A stretch of 64,000 nt of DNA from Filobacillus milosensis (GCF_004402015.1 NZ_SOPW01000001.1:124001-188000); one strand, 5' to 3'; shown: positions 9,142 through 20,801, numbered from the stretch's first letter. Numbers and translations: made by a program. The notes: generated by a model not told the origin, from the sequence alone.

Positions 9142-10332
9142 CTACTTCTTATAAGGAACGTATAAAACATCTCCAGCCTTGAGATGATTCTCTGAATCAA
9201 GACCGTTAAGACGTTCTAGATGTGCAACTGATACCTGGTATGCATTAGCAATCGAATCTATAGTCTCATTCTCTTGGACAAATCTCATTCTAACTTGCAC
9301 TTTTTCAGGTTCATCAGCATCACGGAAGAAGTTAGACAGATAGTTTAAACCAAGCATCCCTTTCTTCTTAGGTTTTTCATTATCAGACTCCTCACCTTCC
9401 ATTTGATCGTTACTTGGGTTTTGTGCTGGTTCAATATTTTCTTCTTCCTTGCTCTTAGCTTTAGGTTTTTCTTTTTTCTTTTTCTTTTGAGCCTTTTCAT
9501 TTACTTCCATTTGCTTTTTAGATTTTTTATTTTCCGCTTCTTTTACTTGTTCATTTTCATCTTTTTGTGGCTTTTGTTCTGCTGCTTTTTTCTTTTCTTC
9601 CTGTTTTTCCTGCTCAGCTGCTTTTTTCTTTTCTTCTTTTGGTTTCTTTTGCTCTACTGCTTCTTTATTTTCTTGTTGTTTACTTTCTTCATTTACTTTA
9701 GCCTCTTCTTTCTTATTGAAGAATTCATTAAATGATTGAGATTGCTTTTTCTGCCAAAACTCTCGACCTTTTTCATCATTATCTTCACTTTGAGGTTCAC
9801 TGTTTTCTGTTTCATCAAACTCATCATCTTCAAAGCTTGGAACTTCTTGAAGCTGAAAATCTGGACTTACTTCTTCCTCATGCCTGACTGCATCTTCTTC
9901 AATCATTTCTACGTTTGCTAAACGTATTTTAGCATATACATGTAATGTTTTAGGTTCCGGCAATTCATAATCAAAATACTCAATTTCAACATCGGGTTCG
10001 CCTGTTTCATTCACACGATTACTAGGTAAAGTTATGTCTACCGGAATAGGATACTGGAATGTTGTAAAGCCATTATCCAGTGCTTTAACTTGTTGCACAT
10101 AATTTTCTTCATCTGAATCATCCATATAATACATAGGTTCTTCGCCTGGTAGTGATTGATAATCTCCTGATACCATTAAAACGCCACGCAACTGGATGTA
10201 ATTAGATTCTTTTATGATATTAACATCCGGTTGAATGGAAATTCCGTACAAATCATCAATTTCTTCCCCCTGGCGAAATGAGATCTGTTCATGCATGTCA
10301 AATAAAAATGGTTCATTTCCATGTGTACTCAA
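9142..10332 (-). CDS. spoVID: Stage VI sporulation protein D (SpoVID), spore coat assembly
   Basis: A 396-residue protein that in B. subtilis drives coat encasement of the forespore together with SpoIVA and SafA. Domains: an N-terminal beta-rich SpoVID domain (about 1-140), an acidic linker, a long Lys/Glu/Gln low-complexity segment (about 190-320), and a C-terminal LysM domain (about 346-396, ETIDSIANAYQVSVAHLERLN) that binds peptidoglycan or lipid II. The start is TTG at 10330-10332 with GGAGG 7 bases upstream; no in-frame ATG fits. It is shorter than B. subtilis SpoVID (575 aa as I recall). It follows hemL on the same strand. Confidence 0.9.
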   Translation of the reverse strand: MSTHGNEPFLFDMHEQISFRQGEEIDDLYGISIQPDVNIIKESNYIQLRGVLMVSGDYQSLPGEEPMYYMDDSDEENYVQQVKALDNGFTTFQYPIPVDITLPSNRVNETGEPDVEIEYFDYELPEPKTLHVYAKIRLANVEMIEEDAVRHEEEVSPDFQLQEVPSFEDDEFDETENSEPQSEDNDEKGREFWQKKQSQSFNEFFNKKEEAKVNEESKQQENKEAVEQKKPKEEKKKAAEQEKQEEKKKAAEQKPQKDENEQVKEAENKKSKKQMEVNEKAQKKKKKEKPKAKSKEEENIEPAQNPSNDQMEGEESDNEKPKKKGMLGLNYLSNFFRDADEPEKVQVRMRFVQENETIDSIANAYQVSVAHLERLNGLDSENHLKAGDVLYVPYKK

Positions 10333-10430
10333 TGCTCATCCTCCTCACAAATATCCTTTACCACTAGATATATGACAACTTGTATTTAAAAAGAACACTA
10401 TAAAAAGGATTTACAAGGATTAACATAAAA

Positions 10431-10466
10431 CAATCCCACAATACTTAAAATGTATTGTGGGATTAA
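10431..10466 (-). terminator. Terminator after the hem operon
   Basis: Perfect 13-bp stem (AATCCCACAATAC and its complement) with a 7-base loop and T-rich flank, immediately after hemL. It separates the heme operon from spoVID. Confidence 0.88.
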
Positions 10467-10471
10467 TTAAA

Positions 10472-11761
10472 TTATTTCTTATATTGACTAAAAACTTGTT
10501 CAGCAGCTTTAATCGTTTTTTCGATATCCTCATCAGTATGAACAGTTGATAAGAACATACCTTCAAACTGTGATGGCGGTAAGAAGATACCTTGGTCCGC
10601 CATAGCACGGTAATATTCGGCAAACCAATCAAGATCAGATGATTTTGCAGTTTCAAAGTTAATAACTTCTTGGTCAGTGAAAAAGAATCCTATCATTGAA
10701 CCTGCACGATTCACCTGTAATGGTACACCATATTGTTCAGCAGCTTGTTTATATCCTTCGATTAAACGGTCAGCTTTTTTATTAATTTCTTCGTATGACT
10801 CTTCAGTTAACTGACTTAATGTTTCATACCCAGCTGCCATCGCTAGAGGATTACCTGATAACGTTCCTGCTTGATAAATGTCGCCAGCTGGAGCTATACG
10901 CTCCATAATCTCACGCTTACCACCATATGCGCCAACAGGTAGACCTCCACCAATTACTTTACCTAAGCAAGTTAAATCAGGCGTAACACCAAAGTAACCT
11001 TGCGCGCAATTATAACCAACTCTAAAGCCAGTCATGACTTCATCAAAAATAAGTAATGAACCATTTTGTTCAGTTATCTCTCTCAAGTAAGATAAGAAGT
11101 CATTTACTGGAGGCACAACCCCCATATTCCCTGAGACTGGTTCTACAATGACCGCAGCGATATCATCGCCATATTGTTCAAAAGCATATTTAACACTTTC
11201 TTGATCATTATAAGGCACTGTAATTGTATTCTGAGCAATAGATGATGGTACACCTGGGCTATCAGGTAAACCAAGAGTAGCTACTCCTGAACCTGCTTTA
11301 ATTAACAGCGAATCCCCATGACCGTGATAGTTACCTTCGAATTTCAAGATCTTATCTCGTCCTGTGTAGCCTCTAGCTAACCGTAATGCACTCATTGTTG
11401 CTTCTGTACCCGAATTCACCATTCTTACCATTTCAATAGATGGTACACGGTCGATCACTAATTTAGCTAGTTTGTTCTCATACTCAACATTCGCACCAAA
11501 GCTAGTTCCTTTTTCCATCACTTTCTTTAAAGTAGAAACTACTTTTTCATGAGCATGTCCTAAAATAAGTGGTCCCCAGCTTAAGACATAATCAATATAT
11601 TCATTTCCATCAACATCATAAATTTTAGACCCTTTACCTTCTTCCATGTAAATAGGATCCATATTAACTGAATTAAACGCACGTACAGGTGAGTTTACTC
11701 CACCTGGTAATAAATCAACCGCTTCATTAAATAAAGCTTTTGACTTTTCATGATTACTCAT
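10472..11761 (-). CDS. hemL: Glutamate-1-semialdehyde 2,1-aminomutase
   Basis: A 429-residue PLP enzyme that converts glutamate-1-semialdehyde to 5-aminolevulinate, the second step of C5 heme synthesis. The PLP lysine is K268 in [27 protein letters not shown] and [16 protein letters not shown] are typical of the family. I place the start at ATG 11759-11761, 9 bases after GGAGG, rather than at the TTG one codon upstream. It is the last gene of hemAXCDBL. Confidence 0.96.
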   Translation of the reverse strand: MSNHEKSKALFNEAVDLLPGGVNSPVRAFNSVNMDPIYMEEGKGSKIYDVDGNEYIDYVLSWGPLILGHAHEKVVSTLKKVMEKGTSFGANVEYENKLAKLVIDRVPSIEMVRMVNSGTEATMSALRLARGYTGRDKILKFEGNYHGHGDSLLIKAGSGVATLGLPDSPGVPSSIAQNTITVPYNDQESVKYAFEQYGDDIAAVIVEPVSGNMGVVPPVNDFLSYLREITEQNGSLLIFDEVMTGFRVGYNCAQGYFGVTPDLTCLGKVIGGGLPVGAYGGKREIMERIAPAGDIYQAGTLSGNPLAMAAGYETLSQLTEESYEEINKKADRLIEGYKQAAEQYGVPLQVNRAGSMIGFFFTDQEVINFETAKSSDLDWFAEYYRAMADQGIFLPPSQFEGMFLSTVHTDEDIEKTIKAAEQVFSQYKK

Positions 11762-11777
11762 CAAATCAGGCCTCCTA

Positions 11778-12755
11778 TTATTCTTGTATCCATTTTGCTA
11801 CATCTTTAGCTGCGTAAGTAATGATTAAATCTGCTCCTGCTCGTTTCATTGAAGTTAATTTCTCTAATACAATTTGCTTTTCATCTATCCAGCTATTTTG
11901 CGCAGCAGCTTTAACCATTGAATATTCACCACTCACATTATAAGCAACTACCGGTACGTTAAAACGATCTCTTACCTCTCTTACGATATCTAAATAGGTC
12001 ATTGCCGGCTTAACGATTAAAAAGTCAGCGCCTTCCATTACATCAGATTCCGCTTCACGTTGAGCTTCTAAACGGTTAGCTGGATCCATTTGATATGTTT
12101 TTCGGTCGCCAAACTGTGGCGTACTTCCTGCTGCATCTCGGAATGGACCGTAAAATGCTGAAGCATATTTAATTGCATAAGACATGACAGGGATATTTTC
12201 AAAACCAGCTTGATCTAAACCTTCTCTAATGGCAGTTACAAAACCATCCATCATGTTTGAAGGCGCAATAATATCAGCACCAGCTTTTGCTTGTGATACA
12301 GCTGTTTGAACTAATAATGGTAACGATTCATCATTATCAACGTAATGATTATGTATGACGCCACAATGCCCATGGTCGGTATACTCACATAAACAAGTGT
12401 CAGCAACAACAATAATTTCTGGGTAATTTTCTTTAATAAAACGAGTAGCTTGTTGGATAATACCTTCATCATTATAGGCTTCTGATCCAACTTCATCTTT
12501 ATGATTAGGAACTCCAAATAACAAGACAGAACGAATCCCTAACTTTACCACTTCATCCATTTCTTCATGTAAACGATCTATTGAGAATTGATAAATCCCT
12601 GGCATTGAAGGCACTTCATTTTTTTGACCCTTTTCTTCTAAAACAAAAATAGGATAAATTAAATCTTCAACATTTAAGTGAGTTTCACGTACAAGCGCTC
12701 GCATATTTGCTGAATTTCTTAAACGGCGATGACGGTCAAACTGTAGGTTAGTCAT
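11778..12755 (-). CDS. hemB: Porphobilinogen synthase (delta-aminolevulinate dehydratase)
   Basis: A 325-residue enzyme joining two 5-aminolevulinates into porphobilinogen. The Schiff-base lysine lies in [16 protein letters not shown]. The metal-binding segment [12 protein letters not shown] has the cysteine set of the zinc-dependent class. [18 protein letters not shown] carries the second active-site lysine. It is 16 bases from hemL and 2 bases from hemD, within one operon. Confidence 0.96.
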   Translation of the reverse strand: MTNLQFDRHRRLRNSANMRALVRETHLNVEDLIYPIFVLEEKGQKNEVPSMPGIYQFSIDRLHEEMDEVVKLGIRSVLLFGVPNHKDEVGSEAYNDEGIIQQATRFIKENYPEIIVVADTCLCEYTDHGHCGVIHNHYVDNDESLPLLVQTAVSQAKAGADIIAPSNMMDGFVTAIREGLDQAGFENIPVMSYAIKYASAFYGPFRDAAGSTPQFGDRKTYQMDPANRLEAQREAESDVMEGADFLIVKPAMTYLDIVREVRDRFNVPVVAYNVSGEYSMVKAAAQNSWIDEKQIVLEKLTSMKRAGADLIITYAAKDVAKWIQE

Positions 12756-12757
12756 AA

Positions 12758-13531
12758 CTATGACTCCTTTCCAGAATAATAATTGATAACGAACTGTGAT
12801 AGTCCTTCTAACGTAAAGTTTTTAGGAAAATACGTTTGATTAAAGCCTATCTCAATAGCTTTTGCCTGAGTTGTTTCTCCAATACAAAAGCATGGCGTTT
12901 CAAGTACATCTAATGGGATTTCACCCAATAACTCTTCAAAAGCGTTTAAAGAAGAAGGTGACGTAAACACATATCCGTCTATCAATCGTTGATTAACATA
13001 ATTTATCAATGGATCTTTAACTTCTTCATTAGTTAAAGTCTGATAGACAAATATATTTGTATAATCAATACTTTCTTCTTCCAACGCTTGATCAATCACA
13101 TCACGGGACAGGTTTCCTTTGACCACTAAAACATTTGTAAGGGGCATTTTTTTAATAAAATCTTTACTAAAGTGATTAGCATCAAAAGTTTCTGGAACAA
13201 AAGAAGCTTTATATCCGTACTCAAATAACATTGCCTCAGTTTTAGTTCCAACTACTGCAAAACGAGTTGAAGATAACGAACTATTACTTGTTTGGTGAGC
13301 TTCTATTGTCTCGAAAAAATATTTAACACCGTTAGCACTGGTAAAAACGATCCAATCAAAACGTGAAAGATTATCTAAAATTATATGATTCTTATCACGA
13401 TCCCATCTTACAAACCGAATTAACGGTAAAGGATATACAGTTGCACCTTTATTTTCAAGCGGAAGAATAAAATCTTGTGCTTTCCCCAGTTCACGAGAAA
13501 TAAAAATACACTTCCCCTTTAAGGTTGCCAT
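12758..13531 (-). CDS. hemD: Uroporphyrinogen-III synthase
   Basis: A 257-residue enzyme that closes hydroxymethylbilane with inversion of ring D. The family is poorly conserved, but the two-lobed alpha/beta pattern and the segments [15 protein letters not shown] and [17 protein letters not shown] are typical. The start ATG overlaps the hemC stop by one base (TAATG), which suggests translational coupling. Confidence 0.93.
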   Translation of the reverse strand: MATLKGKCIFISRELGKAQDFILPLENKGATVYPLPLIRFVRWDRDKNHIILDNLSRFDWIVFTSANGVKYFFETIEAHQTSNSSLSSTRFAVVGTKTEAMLFEYGYKASFVPETFDANHFSKDFIKKMPLTNVLVVKGNLSRDVIDQALEEESIDYTNIFVYQTLTNEEVKDPLINYVNQRLIDGYVFTSPSSLNAFEELLGEIPLDVLETPCFCIGETTQAKAIEIGFNQTYFPKNFTLEGLSQFVINYYSGKES

Positions 13532-14463
13532 TAGTTGTCTTCCATTTCTTTCTTCGCTTGCTCAACCAGTTCTTTAGCACCCTGTTTAATTAATTCATTC
13601 GCAGCTTCTTCTCCTGCTTTAATTGGATCCTTAGAGCTTTTAACTGTTTTTAATACCTTTTTACCATCTGAAGATGACACTAATGCTGTTAATACAATCT
13701 CATCGCCTTCTCTAACTGCGTATCCAGCTATTGGTACTGAACAGCTTCCTTCTAACATACTAAGGAACTTTCTTTCAGCAGAGACCGTTGTTGCTGTGTA
13801 TTCATTATTAATTTTCTCTAGTAAATCAATTAATTCTTGATCGCTTTCACGACACTCGATCGCTAACGCACCTTGCCCAACAGCTGGCAAACATACTTCT
13901 GGTTCCAGAAACTGAGTTACTAGTTCAGTTGACCATCCCATGCGTTTTAATCCTGCAGCCGCTAAAATAATCGCATCAAAGTTTTCTTCCTTTAATTTTC
14001 TTAGTCGTGTGTCAATATTTCCACGAATCCATTGAATTTTTAAGTCTGGTCGATAAGCAAGAATTTGAGCTCCACGACGTAAACTACTCGTTCCAACAAT
14101 TGCCCCTTCTTTTAACTCATCTAACGACACATGGTCATTTGAAATAAAGGCATCTCGATGATCTTCTCTTTCTGGTACGCATGCGATTTTTAAACCATCT
14201 GGTAGTTGGGACGGCATATCTTTCATGCTATGTACAGCCATATCAATTTCTTCATCAAACATCGCTTGCTCAATTTCTTTTACGAAGAGTCCCTTCCCAC
14301 CAACTTTTGAAAGTGTAACATTAAGAATTTGGTCACCTTTAGTTACAATTCTCTTCACTTCAAATTCGTAGTCACTCGTATGTTTTTTTAGTTCATTAAT
14401 CACCCAGTCTGTTTGAGTTAATGCCAGATTACTACGTCTCGATCCAATAACGATTTTTCTCAT
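13531..14463 (-). CDS. hemC: Hydroxymethylbilane synthase (porphobilinogen deaminase)
   Basis: A 310-residue enzyme polymerising four porphobilinogens. The dipyrromethane cofactor is attached to C241 in [25 protein letters not shown] at the N terminus, [13 protein letters not shown] and [12 protein letters not shown] are family signatures. It lies between hemX and hemD and overlaps hemD by one base. Confidence 0.96.
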   Translation of the reverse strand: MRKIVIGSRRSNLALTQTDWVINELKKHTSDYEFEVKRIVTKGDQILNVTLSKVGGKGLFVKEIEQAMFDEEIDMAVHSMKDMPSQLPDGLKIACVPEREDHRDAFISNDHVSLDELKEGAIVGTSSLRRGAQILAYRPDLKIQWIRGNIDTRLRKLKEENFDAIILAAAGLKRMGWSTELVTQFLEPEVCLPAVGQGALAIECRESDQELIDLLEKINNEYTATTVSAERKFLSMLEGSCSVPIAGYAVREGDEIVLTALVSSSDGKKVLKTVKSSKDPIKAGEEAANELIKQGAKELVEQAKKEMEDN

Positions 14464-14473
14464 CGTGATCCTC

Positions 14474-15301
14474 CTAATTAAAATGAAAATTTGAAATTAA
14501 ATTAAAGAAAAAATAATTTAAAAATAATATAGAAAACGCTAACGTGTTGGAATAAGCTAAATCTTTACCTACAGAGCGTTTTGTTGCTTTTCGATACAAA
14601 ATCACAGAATATATAACGAAGACGATAAACGATCCTACCGTTTTTGGGTCAAACCAATAGAATAAATCATTTGCAGTATATGCCCATATTACCCCTAATA
14701 CTAATGAAATAAACAGTAATGGAGCTGCTATAATCATCAATAGATACGACAATTCTTCTAATTGACCTAAACGACCAAGACGCTTAATTGTTCGTCCCCA
14801 TTTTTTCTTCTTCAACATATTAAATTGTAGTAGATATAAAACTGAAAATGCAAAAGATAGAGTGAATAGAGTATAAGAAATAAACGCTAAAATTATATGG
14901 GAAAATAACATCTCCCCAATAAATTGAACGCCAAATGTGGTATCACTGTTAGTCAAATGTGAAACTAAGAATATGACCATAATGATAAAACCAACCACAT
15001 TAATAACAAACACTAAAAAATCTACCTTGTAAAAATAATTCACTACAATAGATACCAGTAATATTAACCAAGCATAAAAATAAAGACCTTCTGATAGACT
15101 TAAAATTGGTAATGTCCCCGATATATAAATTTCTCCAAATAAAAAAATGGTCTGTAAAAACCAAACCATTAAAAGTAACCAGAAGGCCATTTTGTTTGCC
15201 TTCCGGTCTTGTTTAACAAAGTCATAGAAATACATAATTAAACTTAGTCCATATAAAATGACAATCAGTTCATAGATACGAAATTCTCCAAAGGCACTCA
15301 T
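14474..15301 (-). CDS. hemX: HemX, membrane protein of the CcsA/HemX cytochrome c assembly family
   Basis: A 275-residue integral membrane protein with about eight hydrophobic helices and the tryptophan-containing segment [21 protein letters not shown] seen in CcsA-like proteins. In B. subtilis HemX lowers the amount of HemA protein, acting as a negative effector of heme synthesis. It sits between hemA and hemC with short spacers, as expected. Confidence 0.9.
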   Translation of the reverse strand: MSAFGEFRIYELIVILYGLSLIMYFYDFVKQDRKANKMAFWLLLMVWFLQTIFLFGEIYISGTLPILSLSEGLYFYAWLILLVSIVVNYFYKVDFLVFVINVVGFIIMVIFLVSHLTNSDTTFGVQFIGEMLFSHIILAFISYTLFTLSFAFSVLYLLQFNMLKKKKWGRTIKRLGRLGQLEELSYLLMIIAAPLLFISLVLGVIWAYTANDLFYWFDPKTVGSFIVFVIYSVILYRKATKRSVGKDLAYSNTLAFSILFLNYFFFNLISNFHFN

Positions 15302-15318
15302 AGGAGTTTCCCCTTATA

Positions 15319-16689
15319 TTAGCGATGTTGAATCGCCTGAATTAGTCCTGCTAATGGTAATGAATGGCTCACTTTTTCATGACTGTGATGTTTCTGAGAT
15401 TGTAGTTCCAGTTCTTCTTTAACCTCATCATCTATGCCAAATACTCTAATAAATAACTTAAGCATATCATCAGCATGTTCTTCGCCGGCCATTTCCTTGG
15501 CTTGTAGGATTGGTTCTTTTAACATCTGATTAATTATACTTTTAGTGTGTTTATTTAATACTTTACGTTCACGATTACTAAGGTTCGGCATTTTTCGTTC
15601 AATTGACGCCATTGTTTCCTCTTGAATCGTTAAAGCTTTCTTTCTAAGCGCTGAAATAATTGGAACAACACCCAACGTCGTTAACCATTCTTCAAATTCA
15701 TTCATTTCATCTATAATCATAGTTTCAATTTCTTTTGCTGCTTTCTGACGTTCAGAAAGGTTTTGATCGACAATCCCTTGCAGATCATCAATATCATATA
15801 AGAAAACATCATCTAATTCATCAATTGCTGGATCCAGATTACGAGGCACAGCAATATCAACTAAGAATAATGGTTTACCATTACGTTGTTTTAATAATTG
15901 ATTCATATCTTTTTTAGTTAATACATAATCCTTAGCACCAGCTGAAGTAATCAAAATATCAGCATCTGTTAGAACAGATTCAAAATCATCTAATGATTTA
16001 GCTTGTCCAGAAAAACGAGAAGCTAATTCTTCAGCTTTAGATAATGTTCGATTAACAACTGTAATTTTACTCACACCGCTACCATGTAGATTTTGAACAG
16101 CCAGTTCACCCATTTTACCGGCCCCGAGAATGACGACGTGTTGATTCTTTAACTGTCCAAAGATTGTCTTAGACAACTCTACTGCAGCGTAACTAATAGA
16201 TACTGCATGTTCACCAATTTCCGTTTCACGATGTGAACGTTTAGCAGCTGTAATGGCTTGTTTAAACAACTGATTAAAGACTAAACCAGATGCTTCATTT
16301 TTCTGAGCAATTTGGAACGAGTCTTTTACTTGCCCAAGAATTTGTGTTTCTCCTAGAACCATAGAATCAAGCCCTGCAGATACACGGAAAAGATGTTGAA
16401 TTGCATCTTTGTCCTCTGAAATTTCAACATGGTTTGTTACTTCATCGATATCAACTGAGAACCAATTAGCCATAAATCGCTTAACATAATAACGACCAGT
16501 GTGTAACTGGTCTGCAACAACGTATATTTCCGTTCGATTACATGTAGAGACAATGACATTCTCTAAGATGCTTTTCTCTTGATTAAGCGCGACCATCGCT
16601 TCTCCAACATGTTCACCTGAAAAGGCTAACTTTTCTCTTATTTCAACTGGGGCTGTCCGATAGTTCAAACTGACAACTATGACATGCAT
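15319..16689 (-). CDS. hemA: Glutamyl-tRNA reductase
   Basis: A 456-residue NADPH enzyme reducing glutamyl-tRNA to glutamate-1-semialdehyde, the entry and control step of heme synthesis. The catalytic cysteine is C50 in [11 protein letters not shown]. The nucleotide-binding turn is GAGKMGELA, and the C terminus holds the dimerisation helices. The start is ATG at 16687-16689 with AGGGG 8 bases upstream. A GTG three codons earlier is too close to that site. First gene of hemAXCDBL. In B. subtilis the operon is PerR-controlled; a weak PerR-like site lies upstream here. Confidence 0.96.
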   Translation of the reverse strand: MHVIVVSLNYRTAPVEIREKLAFSGEHVGEAMVALNQEKSILENVIVSTCNRTEIYVVADQLHTGRYYVKRFMANWFSVDIDEVTNHVEISEDKDAIQHLFRVSAGLDSMVLGETQILGQVKDSFQIAQKNEASGLVFNQLFKQAITAAKRSHRETEIGEHAVSISYAAVELSKTIFGQLKNQHVVILGAGKMGELAVQNLHGSGVSKITVVNRTLSKAEELASRFSGQAKSLDDFESVLTDADILITSAGAKDYVLTKKDMNQLLKQRNGKPLFLVDIAVPRNLDPAIDELDDVFLYDIDDLQGIVDQNLSERQKAAKEIETMIIDEMNEFEEWLTTLGVVPIISALRKKALTIQEETMASIERKMPNLSNRERKVLNKHTKSIINQMLKEPILQAKEMAGEEHADDMLKLFIRVFGIDDEVKEELELQSQKHHSHEKVSHSLPLAGLIQAIQHR

Positions 16690-16802
16690 ACCCTTCACCC
16701 CTATCTATACGTACAAGCTTTATAATGTTAGTATACCAATAGTACTATAAATATTACGCTCAAAATAATGAACATAATATGAAAATTTATGATAATATTA
16801 AA

Positions 16803-16817
16803 TTAGAATAATTATTA
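16803..16817. promoter_or_regulatory. Weak PerR-box-like sequence upstream of hemA
   Basis: TTAGAATAATTATTA matches the PerR consensus TTATAATNATTATAA at 12 of 14 defined positions. It lies between divergent hemA and the DUF5668 gene. The region is very AT-rich, so chance is a real alternative. Confidence 0.25.
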
Positions 16818-16883
16818 ATAACTATTGTAAGATTAACATAAGGTATTCCATCCATCAAGAAAATCGTTTTAGGAGCGGAGTTA

Positions 16884-17363
16884 ATGAAACAACAGAAATC
16901 ATTTTTAGGTATTATTCTTATTGGTATTGGAATTTATTTTATACTCCAACAATATTCCATACCTTTTTTATCAAGATTCGATACTTGGCCTACTATATTA
17001 ATCATATTAGGAATTGCGTTTTTATTCAATGGATATGGAAATAAACAACATGACAATATCTTCCCTGGGGTTATACTATTTGGATTAGGTATTCATTTTC
17101 ATGCTTTAGTACATACTTCAAACTGGCTTGATCATTGGGGAATGTATACGCTGATCATTGGTTTTGCATTCTTATTAAGAGCACAAAAAACGAATCAAGG
17201 ATTAATTATTGGACTTATTTTTTTAATCATTTCTTTTATTGCTATTACTACTATTGCCATGCCAAGCTGGTTTCATTGGTTTGATTATGTGTTTTACCAT
17301 TTAGAACGCTTTTGGCCAGCGATTTTAATCGTTATTGGTGGGTTTTTGATTTTTAAAAAATAG
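16884..17363 (+). CDS. DUF5668 / LiaF-like polytopic membrane protein
   Basis: A 159-residue membrane protein built from repeated hydrophobic hairpins (FLGIILIGIGIYFILQQ, TWPTILIILGIAFLFNGYG, WPAILIVIGGFLIF), the pattern of the LiaI/LiaF-type DUF5668 region. It has about six helices and no soluble C-terminal domain, unlike full LiaF. ATG start with an AGGAGCGGAG site. Divergent from hemA, it occupies the place of ysxD in B. subtilis, but I cannot confirm orthology. Members of this group are often tied to envelope stress, which is inference here. Confidence 0.8.
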   Translation: MKQQKSFLGIILIGIGIYFILQQYSIPFLSRFDTWPTILIILGIAFLFNGYGNKQHDNIFPGVILFGLGIHFHALVHTSNWLDHWGMYTLIIGFAFLLRAQKTNQGLIIGLIFLIISFIAITTIAMPSWFHWFDYVFYHLERFWPAILIVIGGFLIFKK

Positions 17364-17377
17364 ACTCTGTTAAAGTC

Positions 17378-17532
17378 CGTTGTTGATTGTGATTCGCTTT
17401 CGGTGGACGCTTTCCGTGGGCACGGCTTCAGCTAACTTTGAAAAGAAAACTCCTTTTTCTTTTCAAAGTGGATCTTCAGCTCGTGCCATTCCCACAGGAG
17501 TCGCCACCTTCGCTTATCACAATTCAACAACT
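17378..17532. repeat. Palindromic repeat family, copy A
   Basis: An imperfect inverted repeat with arms of about 55 bases, from GTTGTTGA-TTGTGAT to the matching ATCACAATTCAACAAC. It encloses a perfect inner hairpin (AACTTTGAAAAG with CTTTTCAAAGT). It shares the cores GGACGCTTTCCG and AGCTCGTGC with copies B (43168-43430) and C (60863-60980). It lies between two convergent genes. No ORF of substance is present. Confidence 0.85.
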
Positions 17533-17597
17533 CAATCTACGTCGAAGAATCAACACTAAACTTTAACATAGCCAAAAGTTCATTACTAATACATTTA

Positions 17598-17638
17598 GAA
17601 AAAAGCTGATCCATTAATGTATTTGGATCAGCTTTTTC
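17598..17638 (-). terminator. Terminator after ysxC (bidirectional)
   Basis: Perfect 13-bp stem AAAAAGCTGATCC with its complement and a 12-base loop, flanked by A and T runs. It serves ysxC and possibly the convergent DUF5668 gene. Confidence 0.85.
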
Positions 17639-17639
17639 T

Positions 17640-18221
17640 CTATAGAAAACGACTTAGTTTACTCCAAGCTTCGTCTTTTCCTTCTCCTGTTTCTGCAGAA
17701 AAAGTAACTAAATCATCTTCTGGCTCTATATCTAATGCTTCTTTAATAATCTTAATATGTTTATCTCTCTTAGCTTTTTTTACTTTATCCATCTTTGTTG
17801 CAACTATTAGAACAGGAATATCAAAATGTTTTAAAAAGTCGTACATGATAATATCATCCTCAGTTGGTGGATGCCTCATATCAATTAGAAGAACCGTAGC
17901 TTCAAGCGTATCTCTTTCCTGGAAATATTCCTCCATCATACGACCCCAAGCTTCACGCTCTTTCTTCGAGACTTTTGCATAACCGTATCCTGGTACATCT
18001 ACAAAATAAAATGATTCATTAATTTTATAGAAGTTCAACGTTTGAGTTTTTCCTGGTTTAGATGAAGTCCTTGCTAAGCTTTTTCGCTGAATCATCCGAT
18101 TAATAAAAGAGGATTTACCAACATTAGACCGACCGGCTAATGCAATTTCTGGGAAACCTTCTGTTGGATATTGTTTCTTACTAACCGCGCTGATTACAAT
18201 TGCAGCTTGATTTACTTTCAT
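17640..18221 (-). CDS. ysxC: Ribosome biogenesis GTPase YsxC/EngB
   Basis: A 193-residue TrmE-Era-like GTPase needed for late 50S subunit assembly. The G1 motif is [11 protein letters not shown]3 is DVPGYG, G4 is TKMD and G5 is FSAETGEG. Length is normal for the family. It follows lonA by 36 bases on the same strand, as in B. subtilis, and probably shares its transcript. Confidence 0.96.
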   Translation of the reverse strand: MKVNQAAIVISAVSKKQYPTEGFPEIALAGRSNVGKSSFINRMIQRKSLARTSSKPGKTQTLNFYKINESFYFVDVPGYGYAKVSKKEREAWGRMMEEYFQERDTLEATVLLIDMRHPPTEDDIIMYDFLKHFDIPVLIVATKMDKVKKAKRDKHIKIIKEALDIEPEDDLVTFSAETGEGKDEAWSKLSRFL

Positions 18222-18257
18222 AATAATTCTCCTCTGAATCTTGGTCTAATCAAAAGT

Positions 18258-20573
18258 TCACTCTTTTAATAAAGCATGTTCTAAAACTTCATCAAGGTGA
18301 TTAACTTTAATGAAAGTTAGACCTTCTCGTATACTTTCAGGAATATCTTCTAAATCTTTTTCATTCTCTGAAGGTATTATAATTTTTGTTAAACCAGCTC
18401 GATGGGCACTTAATGATTTTTCTTTTAAGCCACCAATAGGTAATACACGACCGCGCAGTGTAATTTCTCCAGTCATACCTACTTCTTTATTAACAGGACG
18501 CCCCGTTAATGCCGAAATTAGAGCTGTTGCCATGGTTATACCTGCTGAAGGGCCATCTTTTGGTGTCGCACCTTCTGGGACGTGAATGTGGACATCGAAC
18601 TTTTCGTAGAAATCAGGTTCAATATTTAATTCATCAGTTCGAGAGCGAATGTAACTAAATGCAGCCTGGGCCGACTCTTTCATGACGTCGCCTAACTTAC
18701 CAGTAAGAGTAAGTTTACCAGTGCCTTTAGCTAATGAGACTTCAATAGATAAAGTGTCCCCGCCAGCTTGAGTATAGGCTAATCCCGTTGCAGCTCCTAC
18801 TTGGTGATTTGTTTCTGCTTGTCCATATCGGAAACGTGGTTTACCTAACAATTCTTCTAAACGTATCTCAGTCACTACTACACGCTTTTGCTCTTCGGAA
18901 ACGATAATTTTAGCTGCTTTACGACAAATCGAAGCGAATTGTCTTTCTAGATTACGTACACCTGCTTCACGTGTATACATTCTTATTAATTTTAGAATGG
19001 CTTCATCTCTAATTTGAAGATGACCTTTTTCAAGTCCATTTTCCTTAAGCTGTCTAGGTAATAAGTGTTGTTTAGAAATATGAAGCTTTTCTACTTCCGT
19101 ATAACCGGCAATGGTGATGACTTCCATACGATCTAATAAGGGTCCTGGAATAGTTGATAAGTTATTGGCTGTAGCTATGAACATCACTTTAGATAAGTCA
19201 TATGGTTCCTCAATAAAGTGATCACTATATGAGTGATTTTGTTCAGGGTCAAGAACTTCAAGCATTGCTGAAGAAGGATCACCTCTAAAATCACTTGCCA
19301 TTTTATCAATTTCATCTAACAGGAAAACAGGGTTGATCGTTTCAGCTTTTTTCATACCTTGAATAATTCGCCCTGGCATTGCTCCTACATAAGTACGACG
19401 GTGCCCTCTAATCTCAGCTTCATCTCGCACCCCACCAAGAGACATCCGTACAAAATTCCGATCAATCGCACGAGCAATTGACTTGGCTAACGATGTCTTA
19501 CCAACACCAGGAGGGCCGACTAAACAGAGAATTGGCCCTTTTAATGATTGAGTTAATTTTTGAACTGATAAGTATTCTAAAATACGTTCTTTTACTTTAT
19601 CTAAACCATAATGATCTTCATTTAAAATTTTCTCAGCACGTTTAATCTGAAGGTTATCTGTTGTTTCATCTGTCCAAGGTATTGTAACTAACCATTCAAT
19701 ATAATTACGTATCACAGAACTTTCTGCCGAAGTCTGAGGTACTTTTTCATATCGATCTAATTCCTTATACGCCACATTCTCGATTCGCTCTGGCATATTG
19801 GCATCTTTAATTTTCTTTTTTAATTCGGCGACTTCTCCAGTTTTTCCATCTTTATCGCCTAATTCTTTTTGAATCGCTTTTAGTTGCTCTCTTAAATAGT
19901 ACTCACGTTGAGTTCGTTCCATAGAACGTTTAACACGTTGTCCAATCTTTTTTTCCATAGAAAGAACTTCTTTTTCATTGTTAATGATCTGCATGATGTA
20001 ATCTAAACGCTCTGGTACATAAACAATCTCAAGAATTCTTTGTTTTTGCTGGATTTTTAATGATAAATGAGAGCTGACCATGTCTGCTAAGCGTCCAGAA
20101 TCATCAATATCTTTAATTGAATCAAATGTTTCTTGATTCAATTTTTTTGATACTTTTGTAAACTCGTAAAAATCGTTCACGAGCATGCGCATCATAGCTT
20201 GTTCTTCAATGTCATCACCATGTTCTTCTTCTAGCTCATTGTAAGACACAGTAAAAAACGCTTCATCATTTATAAATGAATCAACCTCAGCACGATGGAG
20301 GCCTTCAACTAAAATCCTTCTCGTACCGTTTGGTAATTTAACCATTTGTTTAATGTGTGCGACTGTTCCAGTATTATATACATCATCTTTAGAAGGTGTA
20401 TCTAAAGATGTCTCTCGTTGAGTGGCTAATAAAATATGGTGGTCATTAACCATTGCTTGTTCTAACGCTTTAACTGATTGATCTCTTCCTACGTCTAAAT
20501 GCATAACCATTGATGGATAAACAACAACGCCACGCAATGGTAGGAGGGGGATTTCTTTTTTATCATTTCCCAA
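18258..20573 (-). CDS. lonA: ATP-dependent protease LonA
   Basis: A 771-residue Lon protease that degrades misfolded and regulatory proteins. Domains: N-terminal LON substrate domain (about 7-200), coiled coil, AAA+ module with P-loop GPPGVGKT (353-360), and C-terminal protease domain with catalytic dyad S676 (PKDGPSAGI) and K719. The start codon is TTG at 20571-20573, 9 bases after GGAGG, and no in-frame ATG competes. The lonB gene that sits between lonA and clpX in B. subtilis is absent here. Confidence 0.97.
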   Translation of the reverse strand: MGNDKKEIPLLPLRGVVVYPSMVMHLDVGRDQSVKALEQAMVNDHHILLATQRETSLDTPSKDDVYNTGTVAHIKQMVKLPNGTRRILVEGLHRAEVDSFINDEAFFTVSYNELEEEHGDDIEEQAMMRMLVNDFYEFTKVSKKLNQETFDSIKDIDDSGRLADMVSSHLSLKIQQKQRILEIVYVPERLDYIMQIINNEKEVLSMEKKIGQRVKRSMERTQREYYLREQLKAIQKELGDKDGKTGEVAELKKKIKDANMPERIENVAYKELDRYEKVPQTSAESSVIRNYIEWLVTIPWTDETTDNLQIKRAEKILNEDHYGLDKVKERILEYLSVQKLTQSLKGPILCLVGPPGVGKTSLAKSIARAIDRNFVRMSLGGVRDEAEIRGHRRTYVGAMPGRIIQGMKKAETINPVFLLDEIDKMASDFRGDPSSAMLEVLDPEQNHSYSDHFIEEPYDLSKVMFIATANNLSTIPGPLLDRMEVITIAGYTEVEKLHISKQHLLPRQLKENGLEKGHLQIRDEAILKLIRMYTREAGVRNLERQFASICRKAAKIIVSEEQKRVVVTEIRLEELLGKPRFRYGQAETNHQVGAATGLAYTQAGGDTLSIEVSLAKGTGKLTLTGKLGDVMKESAQAAFSYIRSRTDELNIEPDFYEKFDVHIHVPEGATPKDGPSAGITMATALISALTGRPVNKEVGMTGEITLRGRVLPIGGLKEKSLSAHRAGLTKIIIPSENEKDLEDIPESIREGLTFIKVNHLDEVLEHALLKE

Positions 20574-20605
20574 TGATGAACACCTCCAAATTTTTCCGTA
20601 ATTAT

Positions 20606-20634
20606 ATGATATAGAATATCCTAATGCTTGTAAA
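20606..20634 (-). promoter_or_regulatory. Predicted sigma-A promoter of lonA
   Basis: TTTACA (20629-20634) and TATCAT (20606-20611) with a 17-base spacer on the minus strand, about 33 bases upstream of the TTG start. Confidence 0.45.
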
Positions 20635-20749
20635 TTGTTCTGATGCTCTTACTTTATTGAAATACCACTCTTATTATATACGAACTTGGCTTAAGTATAT
20701 AAAAATTAAATGATTAGACACACTTATACTGATAAATCGAGCTGAAATA

Positions 20750-20778
20750 AATAAACTCGCCAAGATGGCGAGTTTATT
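20750..20778 (-). terminator. Terminator after clpX
   Basis: Perfect 12-bp stem AATAAACTCGCC with its complement and a 5-base loop, 23 bases past the clpX stop. It isolates clpX from lonA. Confidence 0.85.
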
Positions 20779-20801
20779 GCAGAGCCTATCTAAAATTGTT
20801 C

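Noticed and set aside
9403-9921. Phe/Leu-rich plus-strand frames of 110 and 61 codons
   Set aside because: They mirror the Lys/Glu repeat region of spoVID; the composition comes from reading AAG/GAA repeats backwards.
17378-17532. Insertion sequence remnant
   Set aside because: No transposase fragment is visible in any frame; the structure is a palindromic repeat without coding content.
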